Of a stretch of 16,051 nt of DNA, positions 1 through 5,196 are shown piece after piece; positions within the stretch are counted from its first letter, which is position 1, and each line of letters opens with the position of its first letter. The position numbers and the translations under genes were made by a program. The notes under the pieces are model-generated. The model made no database searches. It was given only the letters and a program-made list of their open reading frames with translations, and was not told the origin of the DNA. Source of the DNA: Actinomycetota bacterium (GTDB taxonomy: Bacteria; Actinomycetota; Actinomycetes; Streptosporangiales; Streptosporangiaceae); the NCBI GenBank assembly GCA_003140115.1, contig PLIQ01000503.1, positions 16,724-32,774 of the forward strand, read 5' to 3'.

Positions 1-216
1 GGCCGGTCGGTGACCGCCTGCCTGCTCATCGCGGCCGGGTTCGAGGCGTGTGCCGCGGCGGCCTACGCGCTGATCAGCCCGCCGCCGAAGGCGGCCAGAC
101 CAGCATCACGGTTGCGGTCGGCGGCACGAACCGGCCCGCAGACGGATACCACGGCCCGTTCGGAAGGAGGCCCGCAGACGGGTACCACGGCCCGTTCGGA
201 AGAAAGCTTGTTATAG
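1..216 (+). CDS. C-terminal fragment of a probable membrane transport protein
   Basis: This open frame enters from the left window edge and ends at TAG 214-216. The first 25 or so codons encode a hydrophobic stretch rich in Ala, Leu and Ile (about residues 4-25), consistent with a last transmembrane helix, followed by a short polar cytoplasmic-type tail starting with Pro-Pro-Pro-Lys. Strong G/C at third positions in the first 32 codons supports real coding. After that the third-position bias drops, and the tail runs through a 36-bp tandem repeat into the promoter of the next gene, so the last 35 or so residues may be read-through into former spacer DNA. A major-facilitator-type transporter end is the likeliest identity, but no family motif is visible. 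The stop codon lies inside the -10 box of the trpS leader promoter. Confidence 0.4.
   Translation, partial: GRSVTACLLIAAGFEACAAAAYALISPPPKAARPASRLRSAARTGPQTDTTARSEGGPQTGTTARSEESLL
133..202 (+). repeat. Two-copy direct repeat, 34-bp unit with 36-bp period
   Basis: Copies at 133-166 and 169-202 are identical except for one base (A146 versus G182). The period of 36 bp keeps frame, so the upstream ORF gains a repeated 12-residue block (GPQTxTTARSEx). The second copy ends 7 bp before the extended -10 element of the trpS leader promoter. The repeat therefore occupies the position of the -35 region and upstream promoter DNA. It may be a simple local duplication or a duplicated protein-binding site; the sequence does not decide. 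Confidence 0.85.
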
Positions 217-224
217 TTACGGGG
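209..224 (+). promoter_or_regulatory. Extended -10 promoter giving a leaderless trp leader transcript
   Basis: TGT followed by TATAGT (TG at 209-210, hexamer 212-217) fits the extended -10 pattern TGnTATAAT. No good -35 hexamer is present at 17 bp, which is common for extended -10 promoters. Start-point spacing of 7 nt after the hexamer puts +1 at 224, exactly on the GTG of the leader peptide. The leader would then be translated from a leaderless mRNA, which explains the absence of a ribosome binding site before it. The start point is predicted, not shown. Confidence 0.55.
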
Positions 225-265
225 TGCGATACGTATCGGGTGCCCAGTGGTGGCCGGCCGGTTAG
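224..265 (+). CDS. trp leader peptide with tandem Trp codons (attenuator sensor)
   Basis: A 13-codon ORF, GTG to TAG, encodes VRYVSGAQWWPAG. Two consecutive TGG codons lie at 248-253, four sense codons before the stop (263-265). Tryptophan is the rarest residue, so a Trp-Trp pair in a short ORF directly upstream of a terminator and a tryptophanyl-tRNA synthetase gene is very unlikely to be chance. Expected role: a ribosome starved of charged tRNA-Trp, or of working synthetase, stalls at 248-253 and leaves the RNA from about 265 free to form the antiterminator. A ribosome that reaches the stop covers that RNA and the terminator forms. Ribosome-mediated attenuation with a Trp leader is known for an auxiliary trpS of Streptomyces coelicolor (from memory, work of Vecchione and Sello), and this looks like the same design. 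Confidence 0.85.
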   Translation: MRYVSGAQWWPAG

Positions 266-299
266 GACGGCTCACCTTCACCCGTGTTCGAGGCCGTCC
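265..299 (+). promoter_or_regulatory. Antiterminator stem of the trpS attenuator
   Basis: GGACGGC at 265-271 is perfectly complementary to GCCGTCC at 293-299. With G292 bulged, two further pairs (U272-A291 and C273-G290) extend the stem. The right arm is the same RNA that forms the left arm of the terminator hairpin, so the two structures exclude each other. The left arm begins on the last base of the leader stop codon, exactly where a terminating ribosome would mask it and a ribosome stalled on the Trp codons would not. A weak competing hairpin (GCCG 257-260 with CGGC 268-271) could act as the protector. Confidence 0.75.
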
Positions 300-320
300 G
301 GATGGGCGGCCTTTCTCGTT
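291..320 (+). terminator. Intrinsic terminator (attenuator) before trpS
   Basis: AGGCCGTCC (291-299), loop GGAT (300-303) and GGGCGGCCT (304-312) form a 9-bp stem with one G-U pair and a tetraloop. It is followed by a pyrimidine/T-rich run (TTCTCGTTCTT from 313). The T tract is imperfect, as is usual in high-GC actinobacteria. It lies 41 bp before the trpS Shine-Dalgarno sequence. It could also end transcription of the upstream gene, but the leader ORF and antiterminator point to regulated termination. Confidence 0.8.
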
Positions 321-369
321 CTTCCTGGGCCGTTGCCTGTCCGGCCGGCCGTAAAGGAGGACGATGACC

Positions 370-1413
370 ATGAGTACGGGGCTCGCGCGGCGGCGTTCGG
401 CCGAGCTCGAGGAACTGATTGACCGGGACGCTTCGCGGTTCCGGATCCTGACCGGGGACCGGCCGACCGGTCAGCTGCACCTGGGTCACTACTTCGGGAC
501 CCTGCGAAACCGGGTCACGCTGCAGGACCTCGGCGCCGAGGTGTTCGTGCTGATCGCGGACTACCAGGTGCTGACCGACCGCGACAACGCCGAGCACCTC
601 GACGAGTACGTGACCGGGCTGGTGCTGGACTACCTGGCCATCGGGCTGGACCCGGCGCGGACCGTGGTATTCGCGCACAGCGCGGTGCCGGCGCTCAACC
701 AGCTGCTGCTGCCGTTCCTGAGCCTCGTCTCGGTCCCGGAGCTGCAGCGCAATCCCACGGTCAAGGACGAGATCGCGCACTCGCGCCAGTCGGCGGTCAG
801 TGGCCTGATGCTCACCTACCCGGTGCACCAGGCGGCCGACATCTTGTTCTGCAAGGCGAACCTGGTTCCGGTCGGGCAGGACCAGCTGCCGCACCTGGAG
901 ATCACCCGGCTTATCGCGCGCCGGTTCAACAGCCGGTACGACACGCCGGTGTTCCCGGTGCCCGACGCGCTGCTGTCGGCGGCGCCGCTGCTGCTCGGCA
1001 CCGACGGCACCAAGATGAGCAAGAGCCGCGGCAACGCCATCGCGCTGGCGGCCACTGCCGACGAGACGGCCCGGCTCATCCGCGGCGCGAAGACCGACGC
1101 CGAACGGTACATCAGCTACGACCCGGAGCGCCGGCCGGAGGTCTCCAACCTCGTGCTGCTGGCCGCGCTGGCCCTCGGGCGCAGCCCGCAGGACGTGGTC
1201 GCTGACCTCGGGACCGGCGGCGCCGCGGCGCTCAAGGACACGGTCACGATGGCGGTCAACGAGCTGCTGGCCCCGATCCGGGCCCGCCGCGCCGAGTACG
1301 CGCGCGACCTAGGCTACGTCCGCCAGATCCTGAGGCGGGGCAACGAGCGCGCCGACGCCATCGCCGCGGCCACCTTGGACGAGGTCCGGGCGGCCATGGG
1401 CATGAGCTACTGA
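370..1413 (+). CDS. trpS: Tryptophanyl-tRNA synthetase, inducible indolmycin-tolerant type
   Basis: Class Ic aminoacyl-tRNA synthetase that joins Trp to tRNA-Trp in the cytoplasm. The product is 347 aa, normal for bacterial TrpRS. Visible landmarks (numbered from ATG 370): ATP-binding HLGHYFG at 37-43 (HIGH box), the TrpRS-type stretch AVSGLMLTYPVHQAADIL in the middle, VGQDQLPHLEITR, and KMSKS at 215-219. The ATG at 370 has an AAAGGAGG site (353-360) at 9-nt spacing; the ATG at 364 is only 3 nt away and less likely. By my alignment to Geobacillus stearothermophilus TrpRS, Arg31 (in GDRPTG) and Gln66 (in ADYQ) replace Gln9 and His43, active-site residues linked to indolmycin sensitivity. With the Trp attenuator upstream, this suggests an auxiliary, antibiotic-inducible enzyme; a separate housekeeping trpS would be expected elsewhere. 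The 3' end overlaps the convergent GH3 gene by 7 bp. Confidence 0.95.
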   Translation: MSTGLARRRSAELEELIDRDASRFRILTGDRPTGQLHLGHYFGTLRNRVTLQDLGAEVFVLIADYQVLTDRDNAEHLDEYVTGLVLDYLAIGLDPARTVVFAHSAVPALNQLLLPFLSLVSVPELQRNPTVKDEIAHSRQSAVSGLMLTYPVHQAADILFCKANLVPVGQDQLPHLEITRLIARRFNSRYDTPVFPVPDALLSAAPLLLGTDGTKMSKSRGNAIALAATADETARLIRGAKTDAERYISYDPERRPEVSNLVLLAALALGRSPQDVVADLGTGGAAALKDTVTMAVNELLAPIRARRAEYARDLGYVRQILRRGNERADAIAAATLDEVRAAMGMSY

Positions 1414-3839
1414 GGCTCGCCGATGGCTACCGGCGTGTCCAGGACCCGGTCGGTGCCGGCCGGGCGTTCGGCGCCGTAGAGCGTGAACGACCCGTGCAGG
1501 ACCAGGCGATCCGAGGCTCCGCCGACCGCGACCCGGATCTCGCCCGGCTCGACCACGCGGGCGCCGTCGCGGCCGCAGAACGCCGTGCGGTCCGCGTGCA
1601 GCCCGAAGGTGACCTGGCGGGCCTGGCCCGGCTCAAGCGGAACCCGGGCGAAGCCCGCCAGCCAGCGGACCGGGCGGACCACCTGGGCCAGCGGGTCGCC
1701 CAGGTAGAGCTGGACCACCTCGGTTCCCGGCCGGGCCCCGGTGTTCCGCACCGTGCAGGTGATCTCGGCCGTGCCGTCCGTGCCGACCAGGACCTGAGCC
1801 AGGCCGCCCGGGTCGGCCACGGGCTCGGCGGATCGGATGACGAGATCGGCGTACTCGAACGTGGTGTAGGAAAGCCCGTGCCCGAACGCGAACAGCGGGT
1901 CCGGATCGACCGAACTACCCGGATGGCGGCCGGCCAGCCGCGGGCGCAGGTACCAGGACGGCTGGCCGCCCGGCAGCCTGGGCAGTTCGACCGGCAGCCG
2001 GCCGCTGGGCACCATCCGGCCCGACAGCACCCCGGCGATCGCGCGGCCGCCCTCCTCACCGGGGAAGAACGCCTGCACGGCCGCGGCGAGCTCCCCGGCC
2101 AGCGGTCCGATCGCGTAGGGCCGGCCGGTCACCAGGACCAGCACGACCGGTTTGCCCGCGGCGACCAGGACGCGCAGCAGGTCCTCCTGGACGCCGGGCA
2201 GCCGCAGGTCGGAGACGTCGCAGCCCTCGCCGGAGGTACCCCGGCCGAACAGGCCGGCCTGATCTCCGAGCACGGCCACCACCAGGTCGGCCTCCCGGGC
2301 GTGGGCGGCGGCGTGCGCGAAGTCCGAGCGGTCCGGCGCGCGGACGTCGCAGCCGCGCGCGTGCGAGATCGTCGCGCTGGGTAGTTCGGCCGCCAGCGCG
2401 TCCAGCAGCGTGGTGACGTGCACGCCGTCAGCGGCTTCGGGATACCGATAGCCCAGGTGACGGGCCATGCTGTAGCAGCCGAAGAAGGCCAGCGGATCGG
2501 TGGCCAGCGGCCCGATCACCGCGATGTTCGCGTCCGGCCGGAGCGGGAGGATCGCGCCGGCGTTGGCCAGCAGCACCACGGATTCCTCGGCCAGCCGCCG
2601 GGCCAGTGCCCGGTGCGCGGGAGGGTCGAGGTCCACCGACGCGCCCGGGTCGCCCGCGTCGGCCGGGTCGCCCCCGTCGGCCGGGGCAACCGCGGGTGAC
2701 CAGCCGGGATCGAGCAGCCCCAGGTCGCACTTCTGCCGCAGCACCCGGGCCGCGGCCCGATCCACGAGCTCGGCCTGGACTAGGCCGTCACGCACCGCGC
2801 CGGTCAGCTCGGGACCGTAGCACCGGACGCTGGGCAGCTCCACGTCCATCCCCGCGTCCAGGGCCAGCGCCGCGGCCTGCGCGGGTGTCCCGGCCACGCC
2901 GTGCTGGGTCTGCAGGAAGGAGATCGCGAAGTAGTCCGAGACCACCACCCCGTCGAAGCCGAGCTCGTCCCGCAGCAGCCTGGTCAGCAGCGAGCGGTCC
3001 CCGCTGACCGGAACGCCGTCCACGTCGGTGTAGGACGGCATCACCGAGCGGGCTCCGCCGAGCCGCAGCGCCATCTCGAACGGCACCAGCATCACGTCGG
3101 CGAACTCCCGTGGCCCCATGCTCACCGGGGCCAGGTTGCGGCCGGTACGCGACGCGGAGTAGCCGGCGAAGTGCTTCAAGGTGGCCCAGATCCCGGCCGA
3201 CTGCAGGCCGCGGACGTAGGCGGTACCGATGGACCCGACCAGGTAGGGGTCTTCGCCGATGGTTTCCTCGGTCCGGCCCCAGCGCATGTCCCGGGCCACG
3301 TCGAGGACCGGGGCCAGGCCCTGGTGGATGCCTACCGAGCGCATGCTGGCCCCAATGGCCCCGGCCATCTCGTGCACCAGATCGGGATCGAACGACGCGC
3401 CCCAGGCCAGCGGGGTCGGAAACACCGTGGCCGTCCAGGCGGCGAAGCCGGTTAGGCACTCCTCGTGTGCGACCGCGGGGATGCCGAACCGGTTCGCCCC
3501 GGCGATCTGGGCCTGCAGCTCGCGAAGCGTGCTCAGCGCCGCGGCGGGCGGCAGCGGTCGGGTGCCGAACACCCGGGTGAGTTGCCCGAGGCCGTCGCGG
3601 ATGAGCTCGGCCAGCGGCGGCGGGGTTACGCTCATCTCGCCCTGCATGGGGGCGACGTCGGCGTCGCGTGACTGGTCGCCAATCCAGACGCTGGTCAGCT
3701 GGGCAACCTTCTCCTCCAGCGTCATCCGGCCGAGCAGATCCTCGACTCGCTCCGCGGCCGACCGCGCGGAGTCACGCCAGATCTCCGCCGTGGCTGTGCT
3801 TATTCTGTCTGGGTCCGGCCCGACGCGCAGGCGGCTCAC
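1407..3839 (-). CDS. GH3 family glycosidase (beta-xylosidase / beta-glucosidase)
   Basis: Retaining glycoside hydrolase that removes xylosyl or glucosyl units from the non-reducing end of beta-linked oligosaccharides. It is 810 aa with no signal peptide, so it acts in the cytoplasm on imported sugar. Domain order: (alpha/beta)8 barrel to about residue 370 with KHF at 222-224 and the nucleophile Asp302 in VVSDY; a short Asp/Gly/Ala/Pro linker (about 380-402) containing a repeat; an alpha/beta sandwich; and a C-terminal fibronectin-III-like domain (about 685-790) preceded by FGHGLSYTTFEY. The AHEECLTGF stretch and VMPSYTDVDGVP resemble actinobacterial beta-xylosidases as I remember them, so xylo-oligosaccharides are a fair guess, but specificity cannot be fixed. 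The GTG start overlaps the stop of the upstream LacI-type gene (GTGA), implying translational coupling. The 3' end overlaps trpS head-to-head. Confidence 0.93.
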   Translation of the reverse strand: MSRLRVGPDPDRISTATAEIWRDSARSAAERVEDLLGRMTLEEKVAQLTSVWIGDQSRDADVAPMQGEMSVTPPPLAELIRDGLGQLTRVFGTRPLPPAAALSTLRELQAQIAGANRFGIPAVAHEECLTGFAAWTATVFPTPLAWGASFDPDLVHEMAGAIGASMRSVGIHQGLAPVLDVARDMRWGRTEETIGEDPYLVGSIGTAYVRGLQSAGIWATLKHFAGYSASRTGRNLAPVSMGPREFADVMLVPFEMALRLGGARSVMPSYTDVDGVPVSGDRSLLTRLLRDELGFDGVVVSDYFAISFLQTQHGVAGTPAQAAALALDAGMDVELPSVRCYGPELTGAVRDGLVQAELVDRAAARVLRQKCDLGLLDPGWSPAVAPADGGDPADAGDPGASVDLDPPAHRALARRLAEESVVLLANAGAILPLRPDANIAVIGPLATDPLAFFGCYSMARHLGYRYPEAADGVHVTTLLDALAAELPSATISHARGCDVRAPDRSDFAHAAAHAREADLVVAVLGDQAGLFGRGTSGEGCDVSDLRLPGVQEDLLRVLVAAGKPVVLVLVTGRPYAIGPLAGELAAAVQAFFPGEEGGRAIAGVLSGRMVPSGRLPVELPRLPGGQPSWYLRPRLAGRHPGSSVDPDPLFAFGHGLSYTTFEYADLVIRSAEPVADPGGLAQVLVGTDGTAEITCTVRNTGARPGTEVVQLYLGDPLAQVVRPVRWLAGFARVPLEPGQARQVTFGLHADRTAFCGRDGARVVEPGEIRVAVGGASDRLVLHGSFTLYGAERPAGTDRVLDTPVAIGEPQ
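2646..2681 (-). repeat. 18-bp tandem repeat in the GH3 interdomain linker
   Basis: Two adjacent 18-bp units (2646-2663 and 2664-2681) differ by one base. On the coding strand they give a duplicated six-residue block, PADGGD then PADAGD, between the barrel and the sandwich domain. The period is in frame, so copy-number change would only alter linker length. Confidence 0.8.
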
Positions 3840-4930
3840 CTGGCCGTCCCGGGGACCGGTCCGGTAGATTCCCGCATGATCAGCTCGGTAGACAGTTCGA
3901 CCCGCCTGCTACGCAGCGGCCGGTCCTCGAGGATCTCGCCCAGCATCTGCGCCGCCGCTCGGCCCATCTCGGCCAGCGGCTGGCGCACCGTGGTCAGCGG
4001 CGGCGAGACCCAGCGGGCGACCGGGAGATCGTCGAAGCCGACCACGCTCAGGTCCTGCGGGATGCGCAGGCCGCGCTGCCGGGCTGCCTCGTAAACGCCC
4101 AGCGCCTGCTGGTCGCTGCCCGCGAAGATCGCAGTGGGGCGTTCGGCCAGGTCCAGGAGTTCGCCGCCGCGCCGGAAGCCGCCCTCGTGCTGGAAGTCGC
4201 CGTGCCGGACCAGCGCCGGATCGAAGCCGATGCCAGCCCGCTCGAGCGCCGACCGGTAGCCGTCGATCCTGGCCCTGCTGCACAGGTAGTCCTCCGGCCC
4301 GGCGATGGCGGCGATCCGACGGTGCCGGAAGTTCAGCAGGTGCTCGGTGGCCGCCAGTCCCCCGGCCCAGTTGGTGGCACCCACGCTGGCCAGCTCGGGC
4401 GGCGGCGGGTTCACCGGGTCGACCACCACCAGCGGGATGCCGCCGCTGCGCACCTGCTCCAGCTGCTCCTGGGTGAGCTCGGAGGTCACCAGGATCACCC
4501 CGTCCGTATCGTGGCTGGCCAGCGTGCTGGTCCAGCTGGTCGGCCGCGCGTTGCCGTGCCGCACGGCCGAAACCGCCACGCCCGTCTCGTGGCTCGCGCC
4601 CCACTCCTCGACCCCGCGCAGGATCTCCACCGCCCACGGGCTGTCCAGGCCGTTGAACACCAGGTCGATCAGGCCCGACCGGCGCTGCCTGCGGTTCCCC
4701 GAGCGCAGGTAGTGATGCTGGTCCAGCAGCCGCTCTACCTTGGCGCGGGTGGCGGCCGCGACGTCAGGGCGCCGGTTGACCACCTTGGACACGGTGGGCA
4801 GCGATACTCCCGCCTCGGCCGCGATGATGGCCAGCGTGATGCGTCGCCCCGACGCATCCTCCCGACCGGTAAGCGGCACAGTAGGCACAGTAATAGCCCG
4901 GTCGGGCGTACGCTCCCTGCTGGACGCCAC
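3836..4930 (-). CDS. LacI-family transcriptional regulator (of the GH3 gene)
   Basis: Sugar-responsive repressor of 364 aa, DNA-binding as a dimer in the cytoplasm. The helix-turn-helix lies at about residues 31-52 (ITLAIIAAEAGVSLPTVSKV), followed by the hinge and a periplasmic-binding-protein-like sensor domain ending with the typical SVVGFDDLPVARWVSPPLTTV block. The frame is open to 5101, but that extension is A/T-rich and not coding-like. GTG at 4930 has a strong site GGGAAGGG (plus-strand 4938-4945) at 7-nt spacing and leaves about 25 residues before the DNA-binding domain, somewhat more than usual. The stop overlaps the GH3 start by 4 nt, so regulator and enzyme form one operon. Likely autoregulated through the palindromes at 4954-4968 and 5105-5126. 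The ligand is probably a xylo- or gluco-oligosaccharide, from context only. Confidence 0.92.
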   Translation of the reverse strand: MASSRERTPDRAITVPTVPLTGREDASGRRITLAIIAAEAGVSLPTVSKVVNRRPDVAAATRAKVERLLDQHHYLRSGNRRQRRSGLIDLVFNGLDSPWAVEILRGVEEWGASHETGVAVSAVRHGNARPTSWTSTLASHDTDGVILVTSELTQEQLEQVRSGGIPLVVVDPVNPPPPELASVGATNWAGGLAATEHLLNFRHRRIAAIAGPEDYLCSRARIDGYRSALERAGIGFDPALVRHGDFQHEGGFRRGGELLDLAERPTAIFAGSDQQALGVYEAARQRGLRIPQDLSVVGFDDLPVARWVSPPLTTVRQPLAEMGRAAAQMLGEILEDRPLRSRRVELSTELIMRESTGPVPGTAR

Positions 4931-4953
4931 TGCGTCACCCTTCCCACCCGTAT

Positions 4954-4968
4954 TCGAAACTATTTCGA
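4954..4968. promoter_or_regulatory. Palindromic operator for the LacI/GH3 operon
   Basis: TCGAAA-CTA-TTTCGA is a 15-bp inverted repeat with perfect 6-bp arms, centred 31 bp upstream of the LacI start codon. LacI-family repressors commonly bind such palindromes at their own promoters. The CGAAA/TTTCG arms differ from the TGTAAAC-type operator of the second LacI gene in this window, so the two regulators should not cross-bind strongly. Confidence 0.6.
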
Positions 4969-4973
4969 TTATG
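4968..4973 (-). promoter_or_regulatory. Possible -10 element of the LacI/GH3 operon
   Basis: The minus strand reads CATAAT here, one base from TATAAT. It would start transcription near 4961, in the middle of the operator, giving a leader of about 30 nt before GTG 4930. A repressor on the operator would then cover the start point. No convincing -35 hexamer is seen 17 bp upstream, which keeps this tentative. Confidence 0.35.
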
Positions 4974-5104
4974 GTATCGTAACCCATCACGGCGCGCTCG
5001 TCACCTACTAAAGCCTGCATAAGGCCGAGTTTCATGACGTTTAACCAGCCCGAAACAGAAGCCTTGACCGGCGGCACGCCGAAATCTGGTAGGGCGATCA
5101 CGGT

Positions 5105-5126
5105 CGAAATGTTCTAGAAAATTTCG
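5105..5126. promoter_or_regulatory. 22-bp near-perfect palindrome, possible second operator
   Basis: CGAAAT-G-TTCTAGAA-A-ATTTCG is symmetrical over 22 bp with one mismatched pair. Its outer arms CGAAAT/ATTTCG share the CGAAA half-site of the 4954-4968 operator, about 155 bp away centre to centre. It may be an auxiliary operator for looping, or control the divergent polymerase gene starting at 5197. Its A/T-rich character stands out against the surrounding GC-rich DNA. Confidence 0.45.
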
Positions 5127-5148
5127 GAACGTCTCTCGCGGCGCGGCC

Positions 5149-5166
5149 GTCTCGGTCTCAGTCTCG
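5149..5166 (+). repeat. Three tandem GTCTCR hexamers
   Basis: GTCTCG-GTCTCA-GTCTCG lies 30 bp before the start of the polymerase gene, with a further GTCTC at 5131-5135. It is short enough to be chance. No known regulatory role is recognised. Confidence 0.5.
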
Positions 5167-5196
5167 GTGCTGGTCGGTCCGTGACAAGGTGGGTGC

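Noticed and set aside
217..363. T-box riboswitch in front of trpS
   Set aside because: No T-box consensus or long stem I structure is seen, and the leader is too short. The Trp-Trp leader ORF explains the region better.
364..372. trpS start at ATG 364
   Set aside because: Only 3 nt from the end of the AAAGGAGG site. ATG 370 has 9-nt spacing and loses just two residues.
1407..1413. Possible bidirectional terminator between trpS and GH3
   Set aside because: The genes overlap by 7 bp at their 3' ends and no hairpin with a T tract was seen at the junction.
1494..2384. Long plus-strand ORF across the GH3 gene, and similar long antisense frames elsewhere (e.g. 9761-10690, 14271-15395)
   Set aside because: These are Arg/Gly/Pro/Gln-rich shadows of genes with clear catalytic motifs on the other strand.
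5064..5095. Plus-strand promoter TTGACC ... TAGGGC for the polymerase gene
   Set aside because: The spacer is 20 bp and the -10 match is poor, so it is not supportable.
4931..5101. N-terminal extension of the first LacI protein to 5101
   Set aside because: The stretch is A/T-rich, contains the operator and -10-like element, and lacks coding bias. GTG 4930 has a strong ribosome binding site.
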